NCBI GenBank assembly: GCA_900541965.1 | Contig: UQLN01000001.1 | Location: 87,532-151,531 of the forward strand | Source: an uncultured Parabacteroides sp. | Lineage (GTDB): Bacteria; Bacteroidota; Bacteroidia; Bacteroidales; Tannerellaceae | DNA: 64,000 bases | Reading direction: 5' to 3' | Shown: positions 42,844 to 52,198 of the stretch, piece by piece | Layout of the letters: every line of letters starts with the position of its first letter | Numbering within the stretch: the stretch's first letter is position 1 | Notes under the pieces: generated by a model | Database searches by the model: none | What the model was told of the DNA's origin: nothing | The model's input: the letters and a program-made list of their open reading frames with translations, nothing else | Program-made: the position numbers and the translations under genes

Positions 42844-44601
42844 TTAGAAGTCATTTTTATGTTGCATATAGAACCAGTAGGAATGTCCGAAAGTCTTTTT
42901 CAGTTCTTCCTTTATTTTTTGTTCGGATTGTCCGGATTGGTTGATTTGCAGATATTTGTAGAAGTCTGTTACTACGGCCTGCTGTATCCCCCACTTTTTT
43001 ATTAATGTGTTGTCGTCGAGCATATAGGCATACATTAGTAAAAACTCCTGATATAAACGGGGAATATCATTGCCAATGCTATATGGTAATCCGGCTATGC
43101 AATGCAGGAAATTTTTATAGTCATTGGCCAATATATATTTGGCTAATAAAAAATCAAGGACTTTCCGGTTGTAAGGGTCTTCCTTATGTTTGCAAGTTAC
43201 ATTATAAAGCATTTCTTTGGCAAGGAAAGAATTATTTTCCGTATACCGGTCAATTTTTGATTGTATCTCTTGCCGATAGTTGCTGCCCTGTATCGCCTGT
43301 TCCATTTTTTCAGCTTGTTCCCTATAAAATAAGGTCTGTTTCAAAACTTGTACATATTTCATGCCGGCCTTGGCATTTCCACGGACAGTTTCCAATTCAG
43401 CCAGTCGCAGGTAGATGAAAGGAGAGGCAGATAATGGGGATTGTGTATTTGCCATAAACAGATAAGCGCGTGCGGCGTTATACATGTCTAAATGGTAGTA
43501 GGATTCACCGGTAAGGAACATCGGGAGATAACTGGATGTCCAAAATTCGTTGACTTCCGGACGTTGGGAGAAGTTCATCATTTTGTCCGGTAATAATCCT
43601 TGGTTTAGTAAAGCTATATTTACATAAGATACAAATACCTGATTATGGAACGGTTGTTTTTCTGCTATTTGTACTATTTGTTGCCAATCTTGCTTTTTCA
43701 GAAGATGGTCCAGCCTGTAGATGGTTTCTTCCCGCTGGTTTTTATTATATTGTAAAGCGACGATTGTGCCGATGAAAATACCAATAAAGAGAAGGCTTCC
43801 GGTCTTTTCCGGGTATTTTATACCGGAAAGGAGTTTTCCGGTACTTTTAGTTAATAAAAGGAGTATTGCAGGAGTGAAAAGGAGCCACCAAAGTAAGTCC
43901 GGAATCGTATTCCCTTTATAAAAAGCTGTACCAATCCATGTATGATTCCAGGGTAATGGGATGAAATACTGTCGGACAACCAATGGAAGCACGAGAGAAA
44001 AAAGGAGAAGCACGGATATATATGGAATGTTTTTCTTTTCTTGTAGCAAATGACCCGCCAATAGTAGGAGAGTATAGGTTATCAATCCTCCACCGGTAAT
44101 GGCGTACAGGATTGGCATAAAAAACAATGTTATCAGGTACTTATACCATTTATCCGGCAATAAGGCCGTCAACCAAACAAATAACATGGCTATTATTGTG
44201 GCAAGTAACCCTCCGGCCTGTGCATTTATATCCATAAAAAACAGTGTGAAGAGTGCAGGTAGAATCAAGCTAAATGCAGTTCCGTTTTTTATGTGCCATG
44301 CTATCTCTATCTTTTTCTGAAGAAAGAATAAAAGAAATAGCAAAGAGGAGATGATTAAACCTGCCGCATGGTTGAATATATAAAACTGTGTAATAAAGGA
44401 ACCAATGTAGTTGGCCAGTCCCCCCGGTCTTTCTATCAGAGTGAGGAAATAAAAGTTTGTAAACTGGAATATTTGTAATTGCTCGGTGTATAACAGATGG
44501 TAGTTATAAAAAAAGCAGAGGAAAATAGCAATATACAGGAAGAATGCTGCATATCCGTATTTCAGGAATACTGATTGTATAGGATGTCTTTTGTTTACCA
44601 T
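42844..44601 (-). CDS. DUF6057 membrane protein
   Basis: 585 residues. The N-terminal 320 hold about nine to ten membrane helices (YAAFFLYIAIFLCFFYNYHL; LLATIIAMLFVWLTALLP; YLITLFFMPILYAITGGG). The C-terminal 260 form a soluble, TPR-like helical domain (YNAARAYLFMANTQSPLSAS). This is the layout of DUF6057, found in Bacteroidales; function unknown. It overlaps the SxtJ-like gene by 7 bp. It could be a membrane transferase or polymerase partner of the operon, but no active-site motif is recognised. Confidence 0.75.
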   Translation of the reverse strand: MVNKRHPIQSVFLKYGYAAFFLYIAIFLCFFYNYHLLYTEQLQIFQFTNFYFLTLIERPGGLANYIGSFITQFYIFNHAAGLIISSLLFLLFFLQKKIEIAWHIKNGTAFSLILPALFTLFFMDINAQAGGLLATIIAMLFVWLTALLPDKWYKYLITLFFMPILYAITGGGLITYTLLLLAGHLLQEKKNIPYISVLLLFSLVLPLVVRQYFIPLPWNHTWIGTAFYKGNTIPDLLWWLLFTPAILLLLTKSTGKLLSGIKYPEKTGSLLFIGIFIGTIVALQYNKNQREETIYRLDHLLKKQDWQQIVQIAEKQPFHNQVFVSYVNIALLNQGLLPDKMMNFSQRPEVNEFWTSSYLPMFLTGESYYHLDMYNAARAYLFMANTQSPLSASPFIYLRLAELETVRGNAKAGMKYVQVLKQTLFYREQAEKMEQAIQGSNYRQEIQSKIDRYTENNSFLAKEMLYNVTCKHKEDPYNRKVLDFLLAKYILANDYKNFLHCIAGLPYSIGNDIPRLYQEFLLMYAYMLDDNTLIKKWGIQQAVVTDFYKYLQINQSGQSEQKIKEELKKTFGHSYWFYMQHKNDF

Positions 44602-44828
44602 GGATTCTCGAAGTCTTTTGCAGTAAACCGTTTATTACGTTCTGTGAATGATGTGGCGTTGTCTTTTTTCCTGCCGGCTGTAAACAAACGGTATAGTAAT
44701 GCCACAGGGGTTAGGAGCAGGAAATAGACCGTGCCTAATATGAGTGGTGAGCAAATCCGGTTTAGTAACATTCCGAATTTACTCCATATGGAAAGGATCT
44801 GTTGAGCTATTTGTCGGATAACAGGCAT
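44595..44828 (-). CDS. SxtJ-like small membrane protein
   Basis: 77 residues with one clear helix (PLILGTVYFLLLTPVALLYRL) and a basic tail ending in FTAKDFENPW. It resembles the short SxtJ-type proteins that follow NodU/HypF-like carbamoyltransferases and DUF5989 genes in many bacteria. Function unknown, presumably a membrane adaptor. It lies 11 bp after the DUF5989 gene. Confidence 0.7.
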   Translation of the reverse strand: MPVIRQIAQQILSIWSKFGMLLNRICSPLILGTVYFLLLTPVALLYRLFTAGRKKDNATSFTERNKRFTAKDFENPW

Positions 44829-44839
44829 ATTTGTTCGTT

Positions 44840-44989
44840 TTAAAATAACGCATAAATGAAAGGAGCCAGAACCGTATTACCGGTAGCCAGTAGTAACATA
44901 CCTATTAGCAATAGAAAAATAATCAATGGCATTAGCCACCATTTTTTTCTTTCCCGGAAAAACATGAATAAGTCTTTTATAAATTCCAT
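44840..44989 (-). CDS. DUF5989 small membrane protein
   Basis: 49 residues: MEFIKDLFMFFRERKKWWLM, then a helix PLIIFLLLIGMLLLATGN and the end VLAPFIYALF. It agrees along its whole length with DUF5989, known as a companion of carbamoyltransferase and SxtJ genes. It starts 1 bp after the carbamoyltransferase stop, so it is translationally coupled. Confidence 0.85.
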   Translation of the reverse strand: MEFIKDLFMFFRERKKWWLMPLIIFLLLIGMLLLATGNTVLAPFIYALF

Positions 44990-44990
44990 A

Positions 44991-46808
44991 TTATCTTTTG
45001 TATTGTGTTTTATCGAAAATCGTATTACCTATTACTAAATAATTCATATCTGTCGCGATGAAGCAATCGAGCGCATCTTCAGGGGTACAGACTATCGGTT
45101 CTCCTCTTACATTGAAGCTGGTATTGATTAGCATGGGACATCCTGTTTGTTGTTTAAACGTTGTCAGAAGAGACCAGAATAACGGATTCGTTTTACGGTC
45201 GACGGTCTGTAAACGTGAAGAAAAATCAACGTGTGTAATCGATGGAAAATCCGATTTGGGAACACTAAGTTTTTCCATAACGGATAATTGGGTATAGTTG
45301 TCCGGAAGTGTTTTTTTATAATTGCCTTTAATATCCGTAGTGAGCAGCATATAATCCGATTCCGTAGGACTATCGAAATACAATGCCGCATCTTCTTTAC
45401 ATATGGCTGGGGCAAAAGGCCGAAAACTTTCCCTGAATTTAATCTTTACATTCACTTGTTGCTGCATCTCTGGATAACGTGGGTCTGCTAATATACTGCG
45501 GTTTCCTAAAGCTCTCGGACCAAATTCCATTCTCCCCTGAAACCAACCGATACAGTTTCCTTCTGATAGTCTTTTAGCTGTATAGTGACAGAGCAGTTCA
45601 CTATTTTCGAAGGTCTGGAACGGTATATTTTTATCTTTTGCTATCCGGTGTACTTCTTCGTCTGTGTATTCCGGTCCTAAAAGGGCTCCTTGCATAGAGT
45701 CGAATGCCGGATTTTTTCGTTCGTTCCCTGCATAAATATAATAAGCGGCTAAGGCTGCCCCTAAAGCCCCTCCGGCATCGCCCGCGGCCGGTTGGATAAA
45801 TAGGTTGTCGAATAATCCGGATTTGACTATTTTGCTATTAGCAACACAGTTCAGGGCAACTCCACCGGCGAGGCACAGGGATGAATATGGGGTTTGTTTG
45901 CGGGCTTCAGCTGTTAGTTTTAACAGGATTTCTTCCGTTATCATCTGAACTGCACATGCCAGGCTGCAATGGTTCGCTCCTAAAGCTGTTTCTGGTTTCC
46001 GGCGTGGAAAACCGAACAATTTTTCCCATTTTTTATTTTGCACCATTGTCAACCCTTTCTGATAATTGAAAAATTTCAGATTCAGGGTAATGGAACCATC
46101 CGGATGAATGGAAAGTAATCGGTCTTTTATCAACCGGACAAAATGGAGTGTCGTTTCTGACTGCCGGTCTCCGTAAGGAGCTAACCCCATTAATTTATAT
46201 TCTCCGGAGTTTACCCGGAATCCGAGATAATAGGTAAAAGCAGAGTAGAACAGGCCGACAGAGTCAGGGAAATGCATTTCTTTAATAATCCGGATTGTAT
46301 TTTCATATCCGGCGGCAAGAGATAAAGTAGCCCATTCTCCAACACCGTCAATTGTCAGGATAGCCGCTTCTTTGTATGGAGATGCAAAAAAAGCGGACGC
46401 AGCATGTGCTAAATGATGTTCCGTAAAAAGCAGTCTGGTCTGTTGTTCATTGTAATCTCCCAGCTTATGCAATTCTTTCCTTAACATCCTCTTGAAAAAC
46501 ATTTTTTCTTTAATCCAGACAGGGATACCTTTCAAGAAGGGCAGGACGCCTTTTGGTGCATGCCGGTAGAAGGTTTCCAATATACGTTCAAACTTAAGGA
46601 ATGGTTTGTCGTAAAATACAATAATATCAATGGATGATAGCGGAATGGAAGCCGCTTCCAAACAATAACGAATTGCTTGGCAAGGAAAAGATGCGTCATT
46701 TTTCTTTCTGGAAAAACGCTCTTCTTGTGCTGCTGCTATGATTGTTCCGTTTTTTATCAAAGCGGCAGCCGAATCGTGGTAATATGCTGATATCCCTAAT
46801 ATAAACAT
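44991..46808 (-). CDS. NodU/CmcH-type carbamoyltransferase
   Basis: 605 residues. Such enzymes transfer a carbamoyl group from carbamoyl phosphate to a hydroxyl of a sugar or natural product. The N-terminal kinase-like (ASKHA) domain shows LGISAYYHDSAAALIKNG, HHLAHAASAFFASPY and TIDGVGEWATL. The C-terminal domain has WFQGRMEFGPRALGNRSILA, KFRESFRPFAPAI and LINTSFNVRGEPIV. Full length. Acceptor unknown; the neighbouring SGNH hydrolase and membrane proteins point to an extracytoplasmic glycan or lipid product. Confidence 0.93.
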   Translation of the reverse strand: MFILGISAYYHDSAAALIKNGTIIAAAQEERFSRKKNDASFPCQAIRYCLEAASIPLSSIDIIVFYDKPFLKFERILETFYRHAPKGVLPFLKGIPVWIKEKMFFKRMLRKELHKLGDYNEQQTRLLFTEHHLAHAASAFFASPYKEAAILTIDGVGEWATLSLAAGYENTIRIIKEMHFPDSVGLFYSAFTYYLGFRVNSGEYKLMGLAPYGDRQSETTLHFVRLIKDRLLSIHPDGSITLNLKFFNYQKGLTMVQNKKWEKLFGFPRRKPETALGANHCSLACAVQMITEEILLKLTAEARKQTPYSSLCLAGGVALNCVANSKIVKSGLFDNLFIQPAAGDAGGALGAALAAYYIYAGNERKNPAFDSMQGALLGPEYTDEEVHRIAKDKNIPFQTFENSELLCHYTAKRLSEGNCIGWFQGRMEFGPRALGNRSILADPRYPEMQQQVNVKIKFRESFRPFAPAICKEDAALYFDSPTESDYMLLTTDIKGNYKKTLPDNYTQLSVMEKLSVPKSDFPSITHVDFSSRLQTVDRKTNPLFWSLLTTFKQQTGCPMLINTSFNVRGEPIVCTPEDALDCFIATDMNYLVIGNTIFDKTQYKR

Positions 46809-46817
46809 CTTGTTTCC

Positions 46818-48767
46818 TTATGATTGTCTTACTTCTTGCAATATTTTGTTTCGATATAGTTCTGCTGCTTCCGTGTTGCCGATTCGCGTGTAAATCTGTT
46901 CGATTTTCCGGTAGATATCCGCAGATGGCATCTCTTTCAATTGCTTTTTATATTGGATAATTGCAGAGCAATATGCTTGTAGTTTTCTGAAGTTCATCGT
47001 TGTTTCATTATGAGAAATAGCATATTCCATGTATTGCAGGGCTATTTCCGGTTTGTCGAGACGGAGAGCTGTGGATATAATTTCTTTAGCTCCGGAGAAA
47101 CTTTTCTGCAGGAAGAAACTTTTCTGATAATAGGCTAATGCGTCTTCGTATTTATGCATGATTGTGCATAGATCGCCGGCTGAGGTTTGAAACTGTGTGT
47201 CATATTCATTATCTAACATGCGAACTTTCATTATGTCCAGGGCTAATGGATAATTTTTGACAGATAGAGCATATTGATAAAGAGCATCCATCGATTTATA
47301 CCAGTTTTTTTCTTTAGCATACTGCATAGACAGTTTTTCAACAGGTGTTTCAATTTTAAACGTATCTATTCCTTTCTCATAAAAGGGAAATCCTTGTTTT
47401 AAACGGGCACAAGAATAAACTCCGACCAATGAATCGAATGCTAAAGCGGGGAAGGAGGTTAAACTACTATCCGATATAGTGTAGCTATTCATATTTCCAG
47501 AACGGAAAAAACCTGATACTTCCATTTCTTTTAAAAAGCTTTTAGCGATTAACCGATGTCCTTCTATTGTTGGATGTACATGTTCCAATAGTAACTTATA
47601 TCCGGGAATACCGTCTGTTGATGCATGCTGGAAATCAGTTTCCGAATTTACCTGATAGACATTATTGAACTGCCGGGATAATGATTCCACTACTTCATTG
47701 ATTTCATCAGGAGCCCGAAACCTTAATCCGTCCTTTTGTTTGGCCTCGTTAAAACGGGTTAGAGCTTGTTCTTTTTCTCCCAACGCCAGTTTTACTTTTC
47801 CCCATAAATAGGCACAATCGGCGTTAGCCGGATCTTGGTCATAAAGACCAGCTAAGATTGAGTCGGCTGTTTTTGTTTGTCCGGAACTCAGTTTGGTACT
47901 GGCAAGCTCCAGCTGTTTATAAAAAGAAAGAGAATCTGTTTTTTCTGATAACAAACTTCTGAATGGATATTGGTCTTTCAGGTTGGTTGCAACCGTAGAC
48001 CAGAAGACGGGGATGTTATTTTTTTTTAAGATAGTTAACAGGTCTTGCATGTTTCTCTCAAATTGATAAATGCCTTTATAGAAGGTAGAACTTTGGTATT
48101 TTATGAGTTGGTCTTTTACCACATATTTCATTAAATTATCCGTCTTATTATCCGCTGATTTTTTGAAGGTATTACTCAAGTTTTCCAATAATTGTACGAG
48201 TTTAGTCTGCCGTAAGCGAATAATTGTACGTACTATCGCTGTATTTTTCCCAAATGTGTTGGTTGAACTGACGCCCAGGGCTCCATAATATTCATTGTGT
48301 CCTCCGTAAATGAGGATTGCATCCGGTTCGTATGCTGCCAGTCCTTTCCCAAAATCGTAGAAGGTGTATGAGTTGATGGCTGTTAAGGATAAGTTTATTA
48401 TTTCTATATTTTTCTGTGGATTGTTTTTTTGCAATTCATATTTCAGCATTCGTTGAAAAGAGATATTGTTCGGATAGGGAAAACCGAGCGCGGCAGATTC
48501 TCCCAATACAAACATGCGAATTGTATTTATGTCTTTTTTCTTTTTGAAAAACTCTATGTTGCCGGTGGTTGCTTGAGAGCTTGTGAAATAACGCTTGCTT
48601 ATATTTTTGTTCATATAGAGATACTTTCCATCTGGTGTTGTTAAGAAAATATCATCCAGATTAGTACCGTAATGTATATAACGTAGCCCTGCTTCGATGA
48701 GAAGTAAGAGAACAAAAGGAAGTAATAAGCTGAATAGTAACCAGTATAGAGTTTTTATTCTGTTCAT
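46818..48767 (-). CDS. SGNH/GDSL hydrolase-like protein with TPR tail
   Basis: 649 residues. One N-terminal membrane helix (WLLFSLLLPFVLLLLIEAGL), then an SGNH fold outside: GESAALG with Ser91 (block I), YGGHNEYYGALG (block III) and HVHPTIEGHRL (block V His). The insertion and C-terminal 200 residues look TPR-like (YDQDPANADCAYLWGKVKLA; ALAYYQKSFFLQKS). Such proteins act as O-acyl esterases or transferases on surface glycans. First gene of the operon to 41297. Only 20-30 bp separate it from recombination site D, so it has no room for a promoter. Confidence 0.82.
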   Translation of the reverse strand: MNRIKTLYWLLFSLLLPFVLLLLIEAGLRYIHYGTNLDDIFLTTPDGKYLYMNKNISKRYFTSSQATTGNIEFFKKKKDINTIRMFVLGESAALGFPYPNNISFQRMLKYELQKNNPQKNIEIINLSLTAINSYTFYDFGKGLAAYEPDAILIYGGHNEYYGALGVSSTNTFGKNTAIVRTIIRLRQTKLVQLLENLSNTFKKSADNKTDNLMKYVVKDQLIKYQSSTFYKGIYQFERNMQDLLTILKKNNIPVFWSTVATNLKDQYPFRSLLSEKTDSLSFYKQLELASTKLSSGQTKTADSILAGLYDQDPANADCAYLWGKVKLALGEKEQALTRFNEAKQKDGLRFRAPDEINEVVESLSRQFNNVYQVNSETDFQHASTDGIPGYKLLLEHVHPTIEGHRLIAKSFLKEMEVSGFFRSGNMNSYTISDSSLTSFPALAFDSLVGVYSCARLKQGFPFYEKGIDTFKIETPVEKLSMQYAKEKNWYKSMDALYQYALSVKNYPLALDIMKVRMLDNEYDTQFQTSAGDLCTIMHKYEDALAYYQKSFFLQKSFSGAKEIISTALRLDKPEIALQYMEYAISHNETTMNFRKLQAYCSAIIQYKKQLKEMPSADIYRKIEQIYTRIGNTEAAELYRNKILQEVRQS

Positions 48768-48789
48768 TGTGTTTATCTGGTAAATTGTG

Positions 48790-50385
48790 ATGACTGAGTT
48801 CTCCTTGAACTATAACCGTTCATTCTTGGATAAACATAATATCTCGGCTTTGTTCCTGTATGAACAGCGCGAGGACCTGGATGATTACATTTCAGCTTAC
48901 CGTCAATTTGCGATTGATGCTTTGGACCAGATTAATGCCGGTATGGACAAGAACAAGACAAATAACGGGGTGGAAAGTGAACTTGCGAATGTTTCTTTCG
49001 TCGGACGTATCAATTACGACTACATGAGTAAATATTTGTTTGAGTTTGCATTCAGGGAAGACGGTTCAGCCAAGTTTTATAAAAATAACCGTTGGGGATT
49101 CTTCCCGAGTGTATCTGTTGGTTGGCGTATTTCAGAAGAAGCTTTTGTAAAAAACAATACTTCCATATTCGATAATTTGAAGTTGCGTGCATCATATGGT
49201 GTGATGGGGGACGACCAGGCTTTGGATAAAGATGGCAATCCGACAGTTAAGCCTTTCCAGTATCTTACAGGATATAATTATCCGGGAGGAACCAATTATA
49301 TTTTTGGGAGTGATGTTATAAACAGTGTGATTACTAAAGGGTTGGCAAACCTGGATTATACCTGGCTTACTTCTAAAATTGTGAATGTGGGTATTGATGC
49401 TTCGTTATGGAACCGTATGTTGGAAGTCAACTTTGATGTATTTTATCGTAAAAGAGATGGGTTGATTGCTTATCGTTCAGGTTCTTTACCTAATACTTTT
49501 GGAGCTTCTTTTCCACAGGAAAACTTGAATAGCGATGATTATCGCGGTTTTGAGTTGGTATTAGGGCATACTAATAAAGTCGGAGACTGGACTTATTCCG
49601 TAAAAGGAAACATGTCGTTCACTCGTGTAAAAGACCGTCATGTGGAGCAGGCTGATCCTATTAATTCTTATACGAATTGGAGAAATAATAAAACTGATAG
49701 ATGGCAGAATATGGAATTCGGCTATAAATGCGTCGGTCAGTTCCAGAATCAAAATGAAATCAATACTTGGGCTGTTCAGGATGGAGCCGGTAACACAACA
49801 CTTATGCCTGGCGATTTGATGTATGATGATTTCAATGGAGATGGTGTTATCAATGAATATGACCTTCAGCCGATTAGCCGTAGTAATACTCCGGAAATTT
49901 ATTTTGGATTGGATCTGTCTGCTTCATGGAAAGGCTTTGACCTGTCTGTCTTAATGCAAGGTGCAGCCAATTACAATACGTATATGACAGGTATTATGGG
50001 AGCTGCTTTGTTTAATGGTTCCAGTGCTTTGGAATGCTTTATGGACAGATGGCATCGTTCGGACCCTTACAATCCTGATTCTGAGTGGATTCCAGGAAAA
50101 TATCCATCAACTTATAACTCTGGGAAAACTTCTAATAACAGAATGTCCTCGTTCAATAGTATTAGTTCTTACTACTTGCGTGTAAAGAACTTGGAATTTG
50201 GATACACGTTCCCTAATAAATGGATGAGTAAAGTAGGCATCAGCAACTTACGGTTATATGTATCTGGTAATAACTTGCTGACTTTCGATAATCTGCCTTT
50301 TGGCGATCCGGAAGCTCCAAGTAGTGACCGTATCCTCTATCCGCAGTTGAGAATCTGGAATATAGGTGTTAATGTTTCTTTTTAA
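48790..50385 (+). CDS. SusC C-terminal half (silent, needs inversion)
   Basis: 531-codon frame from the ATG at 48790 that covers only the barrel half of a SusC receptor; it has no signal peptide, plug or regulatory domain. Coding homology begins exactly at the inversion site (FSLNYNRSFLDKHNISALFL) and runs to the natural C-terminus (IWNIGVNVSF). The bases before the site (MT, E) are not SusC-like. The missing N-terminal half is on - at 52932-54560 and ends at the same site. Joining gives LLQFSLNYNRSF in frame. No promoter is visible within the 20 bp upstream. SusD follows 10 bp downstream. Confidence 0.9.
   Translation: MTEFSLNYNRSFLDKHNISALFLYEQREDLDDYISAYRQFAIDALDQINAGMDKNKTNNGVESELANVSFVGRINYDYMSKYLFEFAFREDGSAKFYKNNRWGFFPSVSVGWRISEEAFVKNNTSIFDNLKLRASYGVMGDDQALDKDGNPTVKPFQYLTGYNYPGGTNYIFGSDVINSVITKGLANLDYTWLTSKIVNVGIDASLWNRMLEVNFDVFYRKRDGLIAYRSGSLPNTFGASFPQENLNSDDYRGFELVLGHTNKVGDWTYSVKGNMSFTRVKDRHVEQADPINSYTNWRNNKTDRWQNMEFGYKCVGQFQNQNEINTWAVQDGAGNTTLMPGDLMYDDFNGDGVINEYDLQPISRSNTPEIYFGLDLSASWKGFDLSVLMQGAANYNTYMTGIMGAALFNGSSALECFMDRWHRSDPYNPDSEWIPGKYPSTYNSGKTSNNRMSSFNSISSYYLRVKNLEFGYTFPNKWMSKVGISNLRLYVSGNNLLTFDNLPFGDPEAPSSDRILYPQLRIWNIGVNVSF
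48797..48811 (+). repeat. Inversion site D in SusC
   Basis: AGTTC-TCCTT-GAACT: 5-bp dyad arms around a 5-bp spacer. Its inverted copy is site E at 52955-52969. AGTTC-N5-GAACT is the class reported for SusC/SusD shufflons in Bacteroides fragilis. Confidence 0.9.
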
Positions 50386-50395
50386 TTGATTGAAT

Positions 50396-52180
50396 ATGAA
50401 AGGTTTAAAATCTTTAATAATAATAGCTGTTAGCGGATTATTAGCTTTTTCGTCCTGCATCAACGATTTTCTGGATAGAAAGCCATTGGATGTTATATCC
50501 GATGATGATGTGTGGGCAAATGAAAGTGCCATCCAGGCTTATATGGCAGGGATGTATGAAAAAATGTTTGTGGAACCTCATGGATGGTTGCTAAACTGGG
50601 GTACTTTAGGTCATTATACAGATGAATCTATGCGTAGTTATTCATGGGGGCATCCTTATACTCCAACTTTTCCGGATAGTTTTATGAGTGATTTTGATGG
50701 CTCCGGAGATTTTTGGTCAACCAGTTATAAAAACATACGCATTGTAAATGAATTTTTCCAGAAACTACCGACTTCCAGTGTATCGGAAGATTTAAAAAAG
50801 CGTTATGAAGCGGAAGCTCATTTTATTCGTGCTTTTTATTATTTCGGTCTGGCTAAACGTTTCGGAGGTGTTCCTTTGTTAAAAGAAGTTCAGGAATATT
50901 CCGGTGGTAATATTGAAGAGCTGAAAATTCCGAGAAATACAGAAGAAGAAACCTGGAATTTTATCGGTGACGAATGTGATTTAGCGATGAAAGATCTACC
51001 GGAGAGCTACCCGGCTACCGATCAGTTTCGTGCAACAAAATATGCTGCTGCCGCACTGAAATCACGTGCCATGTTGTATGCCGGTTCTATCAGCAAATAT
51101 GGTAGTGTCCAGTTGAATGGTTTAGTGGGTATTTCTGCAGATAAAGCTGATGATTTCTTTGAAAAATCATTTGCGGCATCGGAAATTATTATCGGCTCAA
51201 AGAAGTTTGATTTATATGAAAAAAATGACGACAAAGCTGCGAATTATCAAAACTTGTTCCTTGATAAAACATTACATGAAGAGGCTATTTATGTAAAAGC
51301 ATATTCCGTACCGGATAAAGGACATAATTTTGATTATGCTATGGCTGCTCCTTCTTTCAAGATAGACTGGGGTACTAACACAAGTCCGACATTGGAGTTG
51401 GTAGAAGCTTACGAATATGTAGACGGAACTCCTGGTACGTTGAAAACAGAAAATAATGGTAAAGCTATTTATTATGATAATGCAGACGATATCTTTAAAA
51501 ATAAAGACCCGCGTTTCTTTGCTTCTGTTTTATATCCGAATTGCCCATGGCAGAATAGTGTTGTTGAAATCAGACGTGGTATAATTAACAGTGAGGGAAA
51601 GAAAATCGAAGCTACGGCATTTGCAGATAAGTTTCCGGAGGATCCAACTCTGACTACCAGTGGCAAAGATGGTTTGGTTATGCAGGGAGACTGTAGCCGT
51701 ACCGGATTCTATATTAAAAAATTTATGGACCCGGCAAATCGTGTTGAACAAGATCGCTCGGAAACGAATTTTATGGTGTTCCGCTATGCTGAAACCTTGT
51801 TGAATTATGCAGAGGCAGCTATCGAATTAGGGAAAGCAGATTTAGCTTTGCCTAAAATAAATGATGTTCGTAAACGTGCCGGAATCAAGCAAAAATCGGC
51901 TGTTACACTTGAGGATGTGCGGCATGAACGCCAGGTTGAGCTAGCATTTGAAAATTTGAGGTTCTGGGACCTGATACGTTGGAGAACTGCAACCAAAGTA
52001 ATGAATAACACTACTTTCTCGGCTTTGATTCCCTGGCTGGACTATAAGACTAAGAAATATACTTTTGATAAAGGTCCAAATACATTGCAATTGCCGAAAA
52101 CATTCCTTGATAAAAACTATTATCAACCGATACCGGAGGTTAACAAGAACGACTTATTGATTCAAAACCCAGGTTTCTAA
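50396..52180 (+). CDS. SusD-like lipoprotein of the invertible module
   Basis: 594 residues. Lipobox in LAFSSC, then INDFLDRKPLDVISDDDVWA. SusD/RagB core: RYEAEAHFIRAFYYFGLAKR and, near the end, RYAETLLNYAEAAIELGK with RHERQVELAFENLRFWDLIR. It partners the split SusC. The start at 50396 is preferred to a TTG six bases upstream. It lies wholly inside the segment between sites D and E, so in this orientation it reads away from any promoter. Confidence 0.95.
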   Translation: MKGLKSLIIIAVSGLLAFSSCINDFLDRKPLDVISDDDVWANESAIQAYMAGMYEKMFVEPHGWLLNWGTLGHYTDESMRSYSWGHPYTPTFPDSFMSDFDGSGDFWSTSYKNIRIVNEFFQKLPTSSVSEDLKKRYEAEAHFIRAFYYFGLAKRFGGVPLLKEVQEYSGGNIEELKIPRNTEEETWNFIGDECDLAMKDLPESYPATDQFRATKYAAAALKSRAMLYAGSISKYGSVQLNGLVGISADKADDFFEKSFAASEIIIGSKKFDLYEKNDDKAANYQNLFLDKTLHEEAIYVKAYSVPDKGHNFDYAMAAPSFKIDWGTNTSPTLELVEAYEYVDGTPGTLKTENNGKAIYYDNADDIFKNKDPRFFASVLYPNCPWQNSVVEIRRGIINSEGKKIEATAFADKFPEDPTLTTSGKDGLVMQGDCSRTGFYIKKFMDPANRVEQDRSETNFMVFRYAETLLNYAEAAIELGKADLALPKINDVRKRAGIKQKSAVTLEDVRHERQVELAFENLRFWDLIRWRTATKVMNNTTFSALIPWLDYKTKKYTFDKGPNTLQLPKTFLDKNYYQPIPEVNKNDLLIQNPGF

Positions 52181-52198
52181 TTGTTTAAAAAGAAATAT

